Shown: in pieces, positions 50,679 to 60,510 of the stretch
How positions within the stretch are numbered: the stretch's first letter is position 1
Layout of the letters: the number at the start of each line of letters is the position of its first letter
NCBI GenBank assembly: GCA_049306095.1
Contig: JBAQPU010000034.1
Coordinates: 106,045 to 170,044, forward strand
Source of the DNA: UBA2336 sp049306095
Lineage (GTDB): Bacteria > Bacteroidota > Bacteroidia > Cytophagales > Cyclobacteriaceae
DNA: 64,000 nucleotides
Direction of reading: 5' to 3'
The notes under the pieces: generated by a model
Database searches by the model: none
What the model saw: the letters and a program-made list of their open reading frames with translations, nothing else
Told to the model about the DNA's origin: nothing
Program-made: the position numbers and the translations under genes

Positions 50679-52382
50679 ATGAACCAATCCAAACGATTTT
50701 TATCTATCCTGTTGTTTTTCTTCACCATAGCAACAACGGCACAACCTGTAACTGAAGTATATCCTTTAATGGTTAACTACCGAGCCGATCGCGGAAGCCT
50801 GGAGCGATTTTATTTTATTTCCAATTCACCGGAAAGACGCGAACGGTTTAAATCTTTTTATACCGATTACCTGGCAAAGCTCGAGCAACTTCCTTTCGAA
50901 AGTTTATCAACCGGAGGAAAGGTAGACTACCTGCTCATGAAACGCGACTTCCAAAATGAATTGTATTTACTAAGTATGGAGGAGAAAGAATATAGCGCGA
51001 TAAAGAAGTACACATCCTATGCCGACCCTGTTTATCAATGGGAACAACAACGCAGAAGAGGAAGACACCTTCCAAGCGAAGAGGTAGCAAAGCAACTCAA
51101 CGACATCTATAAAAATATTGTCAATAGTTCACAAAAATTAAAGACAGAGCCCAACCTCACCCGCGAACTGGCGTCACGAGCCGAAGCAACCATTAAAGGG
51201 CAACAGGTTGCCTTAAAAAGTATGTTTGATTTTTATACTGGTTACGATCCTGCGTTTACCTGGTGGGTAAGTAAGCCCTATCAAAAATTAGACAGCATCT
51301 TAACCAAATATGCTGCTGCATTAAAAAACAAAGTTGACCCGGCCACCCTTCCCAAAGATGATGGAAGTGGAATAATAGGAAACCCGATTGGGCGGCAGGA
51401 ATTATTGCGACTGCTACAGTATGAAATGATCTCATATTCTCCTGAAGAGTTAGTCGAAATCGCTAACAAAGAGTTTGCCTGGTGCGATGCAGAATTACTG
51501 AAGGCTTCGCGTGAGATGGGTTTTGGCGACAACTGGAAACTGGCCCAAGAAAAAGTGAAACAAACCTATGTGCCGGAGGGCTACCAACCCGAAGCCATGC
51601 TGAAGTTGTACAACGAATCGGTCGATTTTTTAAAAAAGAATGACTTGCTAACCATTCCACCGGTTGCCGAAGAGACCTGGCGCATGAGTATGATGTCGCC
51701 AAAACAACAATTGATCAGCCCCTTTTTTTTAGGAGGAGAAGTACTTCAGATTGCGTACCCTACCGATGATATGGATCATGAAGATAAACTCATGAGCATG
51801 CGCGGCAATAACCCGCACTTCTCACGTGCCACCGTTCACCATGAACTGATAGCCGGACATCATTTACAGGGCTTCATGAACAACCGGAATAAAACGTACC
51901 GCAATTACCGCACACCATTCTGGACGGAAGGATGGGCCCTGTATTGGGAGTTGATTTTATGGGATATGAAGTTTCCGCAATCGCCCGAAGACCGAATTGG
52001 TATGTTGTTTTGGCGTATGCACCGCTGTGCGCGGATTATTTTTTCATTGAACTATCACCTGAACAGGTGGACCCCACAACAGTGCATTGATTTTCTGGTG
52101 GACAGGGTAGGGCACGAACGGGCGAATGCAGCCGCGGAAGTGAGACGTTCGTTTACCGCCAACTACGGGCCGTTGTACCAATTGGCGTACATGACGGGCG
52201 CGTTTCAGTTTTATGCATTGAAAAAAGAACTGGTCGATAGCGGGAAGATGACGTATAAACAATTTCATGATGCCGTGTTGCAGGAAAACAGTATGCCGGT
52301 AGAAATGGTACGGGCTATTCTAACCAATCAATCATTAACGAAGGATTTTAAGACTTCGTGGAAATTTTATAATTATAAATAA
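50679..52382 (+). CDS. DUF885 secreted metallopeptidase-like protein
   Basis: 567 residues. A signal peptide (about 1-21) and a helical DUF885 domain. The zincin motif is HHELIAGHHLQ (about 388-398), with TEGWALYWE further on as the glutamate-zinc region. DUF885 proteins resemble carboxypeptidases and dipeptidases, but the substrate is unknown. It stands alone. Confidence 0.88.
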   Translation: MNQSKRFLSILLFFFTIATTAQPVTEVYPLMVNYRADRGSLERFYFISNSPERRERFKSFYTDYLAKLEQLPFESLSTGGKVDYLLMKRDFQNELYLLSMEEKEYSAIKKYTSYADPVYQWEQQRRRGRHLPSEEVAKQLNDIYKNIVNSSQKLKTEPNLTRELASRAEATIKGQQVALKSMFDFYTGYDPAFTWWVSKPYQKLDSILTKYAAALKNKVDPATLPKDDGSGIIGNPIGRQELLRLLQYEMISYSPEELVEIANKEFAWCDAELLKASREMGFGDNWKLAQEKVKQTYVPEGYQPEAMLKLYNESVDFLKKNDLLTIPPVAEETWRMSMMSPKQQLISPFFLGGEVLQIAYPTDDMDHEDKLMSMRGNNPHFSRATVHHELIAGHHLQGFMNNRNKTYRNYRTPFWTEGWALYWELILWDMKFPQSPEDRIGMLFWRMHRCARIIFSLNYHLNRWTPQQCIDFLVDRVGHERANAAAEVRRSFTANYGPLYQLAYMTGAFQFYALKKELVDSGKMTYKQFHDAVLQENSMPVEMVRAILTNQSLTKDFKTSWKFYNYK

Positions 52383-52464
52383 AGACTGTCTCTATGTTTG
52401 ATTTTGCACTAACGCTCAGTTTGTAATCCATAGTTTGCGTCTTTACAAACCACTACTATTGTTT

Positions 52465-52486
52465 CGGTCTGTGAGGACACAGACCG
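52465..52486. terminator. Hairpin between convergent DUF885 and nucleoside transporter genes
   Basis: A perfect 9-bp stem (CGGTCTGTG / CACAGACCG) with a 4-nt loop and no clear T-run on either side. It may act as a bidirectional terminator or mRNA end structure. Confidence 0.5.
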
Positions 52487-52507
52487 AGGTGATAACAACG
52501 GATGCGT

Positions 52508-53758
52508 CTAATGACCAACCGCCACCGGTGCGTTGGGGTCGTGTTTGTATTTGAACATGAGCGGAAAGATAATAGCCAGGAATATTCCGTATCCGGCAAA
52601 GGTGAACCAAATGTTTTGCCAGTTGCGAACACCATCCACAGTGAAAAAATCAACAACCAATCCACTTAACAAACCACCTAAGTAAGCACCAATGCCGTTC
52701 GTCATGAGCATAAACAACCCTTGTGCGCTTGCGCGGATGTTCACAGGCGATTCTTTTTCAACAAAGAGCGATCCTGAAATATTAAAGAAGTCAAAAGCCA
52801 TTCCGTACACGATCATCGACATGACCAGGAAGATTAAACCTCCGTCCGGGTTCCCGATGCCAAACAAGCCAAAACGAAGTACCCACGCAATAATGCTCAT
52901 GAACATGACCACTTTTATTCCAAATTTTTTCAGGAAAAAAGGAATGGTAAGAATGAACAGAGTTTCTGATATCTGCGAAAGAGAAATTAGTAAACTGGGA
53001 TGTTCTACTGCAAAGGTGCCCGCATAGCTCGATTCAAAATCGTGAAGGAAGGCTTCTCCGAATGCATTTGTTATTTGCAGCGCAGCTCCTAACAACATGG
53101 CAAAGAAAAAAAAGATCATCATCCTTGATTCTTTAAACAGCACAAAAGCATCTAACCCCAGAGTATTTACCAATGAACTGCCTTTGGTTGCGCGGGCAGG
53201 TTTACAGGCGGGCATGGTTAACGAATAAATTCCCATCACCAATCCGGCAGCAGCCGCAAATAAAAATTGATTCGAACTTTTTGTCCAGCCCAGCAAATCA
53301 ACACTCCACATAGCTACGATAAAGCCTACCGTTCCCCATACCCGAATGGGAGGAAATACTTTTTGTACTTCCAAACCACGATTGGCCAGAATACTGTACG
53401 ATACAGTATTGTTCAGCGCAATCGTAGGCATGAAAAAAAGACTGTTCAGTAAAATTACGTAGTAGAGCACGTTGGCATCTGTAACTGTGCTTGCCCAGTA
53501 TAAAAGAATTGCCCCGGCAATATGGCAAATGCCCAATACGCGCTCAGCATTAATAAGCCGATCGGCCAGAATTCCCATTGCGGTTGGCATGAAAAGTGAG
53601 GCGATGCCCATGGTTGCATAGGTGGCGCCTACCAATGCCCCGCGGGTGCTCATGTCACCTTCAAGTGTAAACATGTACCCTCCCAGGGAAATTAACCACG
53701 ATCCCCAAACAAAGAACTCAAGGAAATTCATGATGGTGAGGCGGAGTTTGATATTCAT
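52508..53758 (-). CDS. Nucleoside:proton symporter (NupG-like MFS transporter)
   Basis: 416 residues with 12 membrane helices. The start MNIKLRLTIMNFLEFFVWGSWLISLG and the segment KVFPPIRVWGTVGFIVAMWSVD (about 133-154) are typical of the NupG/XapB nucleoside transporter family. It imports nucleosides with protons across the inner membrane. Monocistronic, convergent with the DUF885 gene. Confidence 0.88.
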   Translation of the reverse strand: MNIKLRLTIMNFLEFFVWGSWLISLGGYMFTLEGDMSTRGALVGATYATMGIASLFMPTAMGILADRLINAERVLGICHIAGAILLYWASTVTDANVLYYVILLNSLFFMPTIALNNTVSYSILANRGLEVQKVFPPIRVWGTVGFIVAMWSVDLLGWTKSSNQFLFAAAAGLVMGIYSLTMPACKPARATKGSSLVNTLGLDAFVLFKESRMMIFFFFAMLLGAALQITNAFGEAFLHDFESSYAGTFAVEHPSLLISLSQISETLFILTIPFFLKKFGIKVVMFMSIIAWVLRFGLFGIGNPDGGLIFLVMSMIVYGMAFDFFNISGSLFVEKESPVNIRASAQGLFMLMTNGIGAYLGGLLSGLVVDFFTVDGVRNWQNIWFTFAGYGIFLAIIFPLMFKYKHDPNAPVAVGH

Positions 53759-53888
53759 GGTCGTGCTGGTTAAGCAATAAGTCGGCTCAATATATTGATA
53801 ATGATGGAAGTTGAAAACTAATCAACACAATCAAAATGAGACTGGAGTAAATTTTATTGAGGACTGATAAATAGGGAAGATGGAGGAC

Positions 53889-54467
53889 TTATTGTAGTAT
53901 AAACCCCAACTCCCTTAATTCGTTGGCCGTGAGGTTGACCACGTTAACATCAAGCTTGATTGATTTCAAGGGAGCATCGGTTGAATCGGTTTTAACGGAA
54001 GCGATGGCATCTACCACATCCATACCTTTAAATACTTTTCCGAAAATCATGTAGTTGCCATCCAGTCGTGGGAGACCTTTTTTGTTCTGAACAATGTACA
54101 ACTGACATCCGGCTGATAATTTTTCAGGATTATTATCTCTTCCGGCACCAACGGCTCCGTACACGTGACGAATACTATCGTTGAATTCGGGTTTAAGCAG
54201 GTAAGGAGAATTCGCGAAACCTTCGGGTGTATCGGGGCACCCTCCCTGGATAACAAAATTTTTGATGACCCGGTTGAACGTGAGGGTGTCCCAGTAGTTT
54301 TCGTTGGCAAGTTTAATGAAGCTGGCTTTGTGATGGGGAGTTTCATCGTACAACCAAAACAGAATTTCTCCCATATCGGTTTTGATCTGACCTACGGGGT
54401 AGGTTTTTTGGATTGAAGTATATGATAAAAGAGAAATCAAAACGAATAGCAGCGTGATTCTTTTCAT
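53889..54467 (-). CDS. Cyclophilin-type peptidyl-prolyl isomerase with signal peptide
   Basis: 192 residues. A signal peptide (about 1-19) is followed by a cyclophilin domain with TLTFNRVIKNFVIQGGCP (the active RVIxxFxIQGG pattern), GAVGAGRDNNP, and FGKVFKGMDVVDAI. It isomerises Xaa-Pro bonds in the periplasm. Length and motifs are normal. An isolated gene downstream of the sigma/anti-sigma-like locus. Confidence 0.92.
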   Translation of the reverse strand: MKRITLLFVLISLLSYTSIQKTYPVGQIKTDMGEILFWLYDETPHHKASFIKLANENYWDTLTFNRVIKNFVIQGGCPDTPEGFANSPYLLKPEFNDSIRHVYGAVGAGRDNNPEKLSAGCQLYIVQNKKGLPRLDGNYMIFGKVFKGMDVVDAIASVKTDSTDAPLKSIKLDVNVVNLTANELRELGFILQ

Positions 54468-54635
54468 AAGGCTTCGTTAGTATCTTTTGTTTAAGCCTAA
54501 ACCACATAGGCACATAGAACACATAGAAATTTATTAAAAACTATTTGCCTATTTACCGATGTGATTAAAAAACTTACAGCAATTTGGAATTAAACCGATT
54601 TTCATCTGGTTTTGAAGCGATAGACTTGGTTGCAT

Positions 54636-55976
54636 TTACTTCGGCAATTCAAACTTTAATCTCACTTTAGCTTTATCCGGAACAGATACATGATTCTTTT
54701 TGGTGGGTATCCATTTCGGGCCTTCCTTAATTAATCGGATCAGTTCTTCATCACAACCGCTTCCAATGCCCTTAATCACATTGAAATTAGAAAGAGTTCC
54801 ATTCGGTTCGATTGTAAATTCGACCGTTACACGACCCTCAACGTTTTTGAGTTTAGCCTGTTCAGGATAACGAATATTTTTTTCCAGGTACTGCTTGAAC
54901 GAACGATTTCCATTTTCCGGATGGGCAAATTCAATGGTGGGAGGAAGGGATTCTCCTTTTTCAGCACCATATCCAACCACAACAACCTCACTAAGCTGAG
55001 TATTGTCGGCAGTCAGTTGAACATTAACCTCCTGTTTCTCTGCTTTCACTTCTTTGCTGTTTAATCCGATAAAAGAATAGACGAGCGTGGGGTTTTGTTG
55101 TTCGGTAGCAATTTGATAGTTACCATCACCATCGGTTGCCGTACCAGTCTGACTGTTTTTGATTGTCACATTTACACCAGGCAGCGGTAAACCATCCTCT
55201 GCCGATGTTACGCGGCCACGGAAGACATGAGAGAGGACACCAGCGTCACGTTTTTCAGCCGCAGCAGGTGCAGCAGTAACCGCTTTTTTGCGAGTCTCAG
55301 TTTTAGCAAGTTTGTCTTTCTGCACATCATCAGTCATGGCTCGTGATGCTTCAGCTTCCTTACCAATGGCTTCGGCAGCAGCTACTGATTCGGTGATTTT
55401 TATTTCTTCTGCCTTTGATTTACCTGCTTCCGCTTCGCCTGCAGTGTTTTCTGCTATTACAGGTGCGGGTTCATTTTTTAATTCAGCTACGGTTTCTGGT
55501 GCCTTGGTTGCGGCTTTGGCCCGGCCCGAAGATACTGAAGCAACATCGCGTTCAACTGGGGGTGGTGTTAAAGCGGGTTTTGTTTCTGGTTGTTCTGAAG
55601 CAGCCTCACCCAATACAATTGAATCAGTGGGTGTAGTGAGGGCCGGAGTAGGTTCATTCTTTTCTAACGCAAGTTGAGGAGGTTGTAGTTCTGAATCCAA
55701 AACCCTCCAAACAAGCCAGGAAGACACAGCAAGGATTGCTATACCAGCCGCGATTCGCATGGGCAGCTGCCAGGTTCGCGTTGCTTTAGCACTTCCAATT
55801 TTTGTTTTGAGTTCTTCCAAATCGTTGACGAATTCAGTCGGCTTGACGCCCTCTGCGCCCTCAAGCGCATCGGCCAGGAACGGATCATGCAATGCTTTCC
55901 TTTCAAGTGCATTTCGCTCGGCAGGCGTGAGTTCACCCTTTAAGTATTTTTCAATATCGCGACTGTAGTCGTTCAT
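54636..55976 (-). CDS. Anti-sigma-like membrane protein with CarboxypepD_reg and TonB C-terminal domains
   Basis: 446 residues from ATG 55976 (ATGA overlap with the sigma gene; an earlier ATG at 55991 is unlikely). A short cytoplasmic helical domain (about 1-65, LKGELTPAERNALERKAL), one membrane helix (about 80-95), an Ala/Glu/Pro-rich periplasmic linker, a CarboxypepD_reg domain (about 255-340, ending VVVVGYG), and a TonB C-terminal domain (about 360-446). The layout suggests an anti-sigma factor linked to TonB-type signalling. No zinc site is visible. Confidence 0.83.
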   Translation of the reverse strand: MNDYSRDIEKYLKGELTPAERNALERKALHDPFLADALEGAEGVKPTEFVNDLEELKTKIGSAKATRTWQLPMRIAAGIAILAVSSWLVWRVLDSELQPPQLALEKNEPTPALTTPTDSIVLGEAASEQPETKPALTPPPVERDVASVSSGRAKAATKAPETVAELKNEPAPVIAENTAGEAEAGKSKAEEIKITESVAAAEAIGKEAEASRAMTDDVQKDKLAKTETRKKAVTAAPAAAEKRDAGVLSHVFRGRVTSAEDGLPLPGVNVTIKNSQTGTATDGDGNYQIATEQQNPTLVYSFIGLNSKEVKAEKQEVNVQLTADNTQLSEVVVVGYGAEKGESLPPTIEFAHPENGNRSFKQYLEKNIRYPEQAKLKNVEGRVTVEFTIEPNGTLSNFNVIKGIGSGCDEELIRLIKEGPKWIPTKKNHVSVPDKAKVRLKFELPK

Positions 55977-56539
55977 GGTTGCTCCAAGCAAATCTTTAAA
56001 TTTCGTTTGCCGTTTTGGATAAAGCTTTTTACTTTTTTCAGGTCGAAGCCGGTTAAAACGGTAATATCTTTATAACACTTCTGCTGCAAGAAAAACATTC
56101 TTACGCAGACCTTTTGTTCATGCGCCAGCTTTTCAATGCAGTTCTCTAATTTACCAAGATTTAACTCCAGTTCGTCCTGTTCTTCGAGATGCGTTTCGGC
56201 CGATGTTTCCATAAGAATCGGTGAGATTTCTTCGGTGTATTTGCCCTTTTTCGACCGCAATTGCATCAGGCAATGATTTCGCGCTGTTACGTACAGCCAG
56301 CTTTTAAAAAACTCCACCTCATGTGTTTTTAGAGTCGAAGTCAGTTTTTCAAATAATTGCATCACCGCATCTTTTGCTTCTTCACGATCTTTCAAGTATT
56401 TCAAACAAACGCCATAAACAAGGGAAGTATAGCGGCTATACAATATGCCAACCCAATTTACTTCTTCCGACTGCTTGTAAAGGGCAAGAAGTTCCTGGTC
56501 GGTTAGTTCGCTATGATGTTTGGTGGAAAGCACACCCAA
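55973..56539 (-). CDS. ECF-family RNA polymerase sigma factor
   Basis: 188 residues. No ATG heads the frame; TTG 56539 or GTG 56533 are possible starts. Sigma-70 region 2 (YSRYTSLVYGVCLKYLKDREEAKDAVMQLF, about 34-63) and region 4 (YKDITVLTGFDLKKVKSFIQNGKRNLK, about 156-182) are clear. It directs transcription of an unknown regulon. It overlaps the anti-sigma-like gene by 4 bp. Confidence 0.85.
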   Translation of the reverse strand: MGVLSTKHHSELTDQELLALYKQSEEVNWVGILYSRYTSLVYGVCLKYLKDREEAKDAVMQLFEKLTSTLKTHEVEFFKSWLYVTARNHCLMQLRSKKGKYTEEISPILMETSAETHLEEQDELELNLGKLENCIEKLAHEQKVCVRMFFLQQKCYKDITVLTGFDLKKVKSFIQNGKRNLKICLEQP

Positions 56540-56540
56540 T

Positions 56541-56620
56541 CGTTGTTCGTTTTTGTTATTCGTTGTTTGTCAAATTCATACGGCAGGTGTAAAACACCAA
56601 ACAGCGATCAGCGAACAACG
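56541..56620. repeat. Inverted-repeat intergenic sequence upstream of the VWA gene
   Basis: CGTTGTTCG (56541-56549) mirrors CGAACAACG (56612-56620), with more CAA/GTT words between. It lies between the divergent sigma and VWA genes and may be an operator region or a dispersed repeat. Confidence 0.45.
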
Positions 56621-56699
56621 ATCAACGAAAAATAGTCAAAAGTTCTTATGGAATACCACTTAAACTTGCATCTCATCGCCAAACTCAACCAAATATGAT

Positions 56700-58565
56700 A
56701 TGAAAACGAAAGTTTGGATGCTCGCGACAATGGTATTTTTCCTGTGGGGATTCTCCATTCATGAAACCAAAACAATCATCGGAACCGTTACTTCTGCTGA
56801 AGATGGAAGTTCGCTTCCGGGTGTGAATGTACTACTAAAGGGAACAGGTAAAGGTACTTCCACTGACTCCCATGGAAAATATTCCATTCAAGTACCACCT
56901 TCCGGTGGAACGCTTGTGTTCTCATTCATTGGATTAGTCCCTAAAGAGGTGAAAATAGGAACGTCAAACGTGATTAATGTCTCACTCTCGCATGATCATC
57001 AGGATTTACAGGAAGTTGTGGTTGCAGGATACAGCAAGCACAGGGCAAAGAAAGATAAAGCTGCTATGGGCGCAAAATATGAAGCAGAATATGCGCCATT
57101 GCCTTCCATTGCTGCGCATGATATGTATCAACAACCACAGTATAATACTGAGGAATACGATGCCATCAGCGAGAATATTTTTCACGATGCCCTGCGCAAT
57201 CCCTTGTCTACTTTCTCCATTGATGTAGATGCGGCTTCGTACAGCAACATGCGCAGGTTTATCAATAATGGCCAGCGTCCACCAAAAGATGCCGTTCGGA
57301 TTGAAGAAATGATAAACTATTTCGATTACGACTATGCGCAACCGAACAACGAACATCCCTTCAACATCATCACCGAAATTTCTACTGCGCCATGGAATGC
57401 GCAGCACAAATTGGTACATATAGGATTGCAGGGTAAGAAAATACCTACACAAAGTCTGCCTCCATCCAATCTTGTGTTCTTAATTGATGTATCAGGTTCA
57501 ATGGATGAACCTAATAAGTTACCGTTGCTTAAATCATCTTTTAAAATGCTGGTGAATGAACTTCGCGAGCAGGACCATGTGGCTATTGTTGTGTATGCAG
57601 GCGCTGCAGGACTTGTGTTGGAGCCTACCTCAGGAGCTGAAAAGAAAAAGATACTGGAGGCTATTGATAACCTGGAAGCCGGTGGGTCAACAGCGGGTGG
57701 TGCCGGAATCCGGTTGGCTTACGCTGTTGCGAAAGAACATTACAAAGCAAGCGGAAACAATCGGGTAATACTGGCTACCGATGGCGACTTCAATGTAGGG
57801 GTATCCAGCAATGCCGAGATGGAAAGGTTAGTGGAAGAAAAGCGGAAAGATGGTGTGTTCATGACCGTGCTTGGTTATGGAATGGGCAACTATAAAGATT
57901 CAAAGATGGAAACCATTGCCGATAAAGGAAATGGAAACTATGCCTATATCGATAATATCACCGAAGCCAGGAAAGTGTTAGTGAATGAATTTGGCGGAAC
58001 CTTATTTACCATCGCGAAAGATGTAAAGCTTCAAATCGAGTTTAACCCCTCAAAGGTAAAAGCTTATCGACTGATTGGTTATGAGAACCGGATGTTAAAA
58101 AGTGAAGATTTTAATGATGATAAAAAAGATGCAGGTGAATTAGGTTCCGGCCATACGGTAACTGCGCTGTACGAAATTATACCGGTAGGTGTGGAGAGTG
58201 AATTTTTAAAAATTGATGAGTTAAAATATCAAAACATAAAAATTGATCCTGCTGCATCTAAATCTAAAGAATTGATGACGGTGAAGTTTCGCTATAAGAA
58301 ACCGGATGAAGACGTAAGCAAGCTAATTGTTCATCCGTTGGTAGATAATCAAATTCCGCTGTCTAAAACCTCAGCCGATTTCCGGTGGTCAGCTTCTGTA
58401 GCAGCCTTCGGTATGTTGCTAAGAGAATCGGAATACATCAAAAATTTCTCGTACGATCAGGTGGTACAGATGGCGCAGGGTGCAAAAGGTGAAGATAAAG
58501 AAGGGTATAGGATTGAGTTTATTAATATGGTTAAGTCGTTTAACGGAGTTGTGGCTAAACGATAA
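56700..58565 (+). CDS. VWA-domain protein with CarboxypepD_reg domain
   Basis: 621 residues. A signal peptide (about 1-21), a CarboxypepD_reg domain (about 22-115) nearly the same as in the anti-sigma-like protein across the divergent gap, a YfbK-type N-domain (FSIDVDAASYSNMRRF), a von Willebrand A domain with the MIDAS motif DVSGSMD (about 263-269), and a DUF3520-like C-terminus. VWA proteins bind ligands through a metal. The shared domain and divergent layout suggest it is in the sigma regulon. Confidence 0.88.
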   Translation: MKTKVWMLATMVFFLWGFSIHETKTIIGTVTSAEDGSSLPGVNVLLKGTGKGTSTDSHGKYSIQVPPSGGTLVFSFIGLVPKEVKIGTSNVINVSLSHDHQDLQEVVVAGYSKHRAKKDKAAMGAKYEAEYAPLPSIAAHDMYQQPQYNTEEYDAISENIFHDALRNPLSTFSIDVDAASYSNMRRFINNGQRPPKDAVRIEEMINYFDYDYAQPNNEHPFNIITEISTAPWNAQHKLVHIGLQGKKIPTQSLPPSNLVFLIDVSGSMDEPNKLPLLKSSFKMLVNELREQDHVAIVVYAGAAGLVLEPTSGAEKKKILEAIDNLEAGGSTAGGAGIRLAYAVAKEHYKASGNNRVILATDGDFNVGVSSNAEMERLVEEKRKDGVFMTVLGYGMGNYKDSKMETIADKGNGNYAYIDNITEARKVLVNEFGGTLFTIAKDVKLQIEFNPSKVKAYRLIGYENRMLKSEDFNDDKKDAGELGSGHTVTALYEIIPVGVESEFLKIDELKYQNIKIDPAASKSKELMTVKFRYKKPDEDVSKLIVHPLVDNQIPLSKTSADFRWSASVAAFGMLLRESEYIKNFSYDQVVQMAQGAKGEDKEGYRIEFINMVKSFNGVVAKR

Positions 58566-58584
58566 GCATTGCCTGGTTTGTTCA

Positions 58585-58618
58585 GCCGCGCAACCGCAAA
58601 GCGGTGGCGCGGCTTTTC
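58585..58618 (+). terminator. Terminator of the VWA gene
   Basis: An outer 8-bp stem (AGCCGCGC / GCGCGGCT) and inner ACCGC / GCGGT pairing around a 3-nt loop, followed by TTTTC, 20 bp after the stop. Confidence 0.88.
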
Positions 58619-58683
58619 TTTGTAAAAAACAAAGGTTATTCTCTGACACAAAACATTGATTATCTTACGATAAAAAAATTACC

Positions 58684-59862
58684 GTGTCAGACCCCGCAAA
58701 ACCCCGCGTTTTATTTTACCACAGCTATTTTTTCAGGAAGACTGAAACATTTATTTACCGGCAAGCGGTCAATCCACACATACATCCTTTTTTATTGGCT
58801 GGCCGATATTACCGATCGGCAGAAATGCCGGCAGGTGATTTTACCAGGTTTCAATTCAGGCGCCCCCTCATCCGTGATCTCATCTCTGCAATACCATGGC
58901 TTGGCTCCAAAATATCAAAGTGGGTTGGTGCCAATCGTTACTATGGCGATCAATCCATTGCCAAAATTAAACGGTTGCTGCAAGGTCAGCAATTTGATGT
59001 GCTGCATGCGCAGTTTGGAGGCAACGGTATACACATTTTTCCATTGGCGAAGGAATTGAATATTCCCATGGTTGTTTCCTTTCACGGGTTTGATGCCTCG
59101 CGAAAACTTGCCAGTCGTTCGTACCGGGAAGGATTAAAAGAAGTGTTTGAATATGCCTCTGCTATTGTTGTGTGCAACACAGGTATGGCCGATGCGTTGC
59201 CGTTGAATGAAAGCACTAAGAAGAAAGTTCGCTGGGTTCCTTATGGGATTGACATGGAACAGTTTTCAAGTGACAAATCTTCTAATCAACAAGGAAATTC
59301 ATTTAGCATTCTACACGTTGGCAGGTTGGTAGAGAAAAAAGGAGTGCCTGATTTGATCCGCGCGTTTGCTAAAGCGATAAGAGAAACAGGCGAAATGACA
59401 CTGCACATTGTGGGTGGAGGCAAAGAAGAAAATGAATGTCAGGCGCTGGTAAAAGAATTGGGCTTAACAACAAAGGTAGTTTTCCACGGATGGAAATCGT
59501 CCCGTGGTGTAAAAGAATTGATGCAACAATGCGATTTGTTTGTATTGAACAGTCGCGTGGCCAGCAACGGAGAGACCGAAGGGTTGCCCGTTGGTTTACT
59601 CGAGGCCATGGCCATGGGCAAGCCGGTTCTTTCAACATGGCATGCGGGCATACCCCTGGCAGTAGAAAACGAAGTGAGTGGAATATTGGTAAACGAACGC
59701 GATACCGATTCACTTTCGAAGCAGATGGTTCGTCTATATCATCATAAAGAATTGCGAGACGCAATGGGCAAAGCGGGAAGAACGAAAGTTGAAAATCAGT
59801 TCACCATGAAGCGCATGCACGAAAATCTTCGCGATATTTATCAGGAAGCCCTCAATAAATAA
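58684..59862 (+). CDS. Glycosyltransferase family 4 protein
   Basis: 392 residues; the start appears to be GTG 58684. GT-B fold: an N-terminal domain (YHSYFFRKTETFIYRQ) and a C-terminal GT4 domain with HVGRLVEKKGVPDLIRAF (about 213-230), HIVGGGKEE, the E-x7-E donor site region ASNGETEGLPVGLLEAMAMG, and GKPVLST. It resembles WcaL-type enzymes of exopolysaccharide synthesis. Acceptor unknown. It is the only polysaccharide gene here. Confidence 0.9.
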   Translation: MSDPAKPRVLFYHSYFFRKTETFIYRQAVNPHIHPFLLAGRYYRSAEMPAGDFTRFQFRRPLIRDLISAIPWLGSKISKWVGANRYYGDQSIAKIKRLLQGQQFDVLHAQFGGNGIHIFPLAKELNIPMVVSFHGFDASRKLASRSYREGLKEVFEYASAIVVCNTGMADALPLNESTKKKVRWVPYGIDMEQFSSDKSSNQQGNSFSILHVGRLVEKKGVPDLIRAFAKAIRETGEMTLHIVGGGKEENECQALVKELGLTTKVVFHGWKSSRGVKELMQQCDLFVLNSRVASNGETEGLPVGLLEAMAMGKPVLSTWHAGIPLAVENEVSGILVNERDTDSLSKQMVRLYHHKELRDAMGKAGRTKVENQFTMKRMHENLRDIYQEALNK

Positions 59863-59894
59863 CTTTTTAAGCGGTATAGTTCCGTTTCTATAAT

Positions 59895-59902
59895 TACTTT
59901 TG
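59895..59902 (+). promoter_or_regulatory. -7 promoter box of the second ECF sigma gene
   Basis: TACTTTTG, an exact TAnnTTTG match just before the GTG start at 59909. It would give a nearly leaderless transcript if it is used. Confidence 0.4.
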
Positions 59903-59908
59903 CTTTTA

Positions 59909-60508
59909 GTGACAGACGAAGAAGTACAAGACGCTCCGCGTCAACATTATACCGAAAATAAGAAGACTGAAATCTTCGATCAGGAGTTTATGCCTCATAT
60001 CAACTCCATGTACAACTTTGCCTTTCGTCTTACATTCGATGAAGATGACACCAAAGACCTTGTTCAGGACACCTATTTAAAAGCCTATCGTTTCATTGAT
60101 TCCTTTCAGCAAGGAACTAATGCCAAGGCATGGCTGTTTCGAATTTTGAAGAACAGTTTCATTAACGACTACCGGAAGAAAAAGAAAGAGCCGGCAAAAG
60201 TCGATTATCAGGATGTTGAAACCTATTATAACTCGGAAGATGTAGATCGCCAGATTACTCCTGATTTACGGGTGGAGGCTTTGCGCGATATGATGGGCGA
60301 TGAAATTTCCAATGCGCTGAATGCGTTGGATGTTGATTTCAGAACGGTTATTATTTTATGCGACCTGGAAGGCTTTAAGTATGATGAGATGGCCAAGATT
60401 CTCGATATACCAATTGGTACGGTGCGAAGCCGCCTTCATCGTGCACGGAATTTATTGAAAGAAAAACTCTCTGAATACGCAAGAAAAATGGGTTACAAAA
60501 ATTCATAG
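59909..60508 (+). CDS. ECF sigma factor of the SigR/RpoE-like type
   Basis: 199 residues from GTG 59909 (TTG 59900 is also open). Region 2 (HINSMYNFAFRLTFDEDDTKDLVQDTYLKAYRF, about 31-63) and region 4 (LCDLEGFKYDEMAKILDIPIGTVRSRLHRARNLL) are strongly conserved. The ZAS-type anti-sigma gene lies 2 bp downstream, as in redox-sensing SigR/RsrA pairs. Likely a stress sigma factor. Confidence 0.9.
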   Translation: MTDEEVQDAPRQHYTENKKTEIFDQEFMPHINSMYNFAFRLTFDEDDTKDLVQDTYLKAYRFIDSFQQGTNAKAWLFRILKNSFINDYRKKKKEPAKVDYQDVETYYNSEDVDRQITPDLRVEALRDMMGDEISNALNALDVDFRTVIILCDLEGFKYDEMAKILDIPIGTVRSRLHRARNLLKEKLSEYARKMGYKNS

Positions 60509-60510
60509 TT

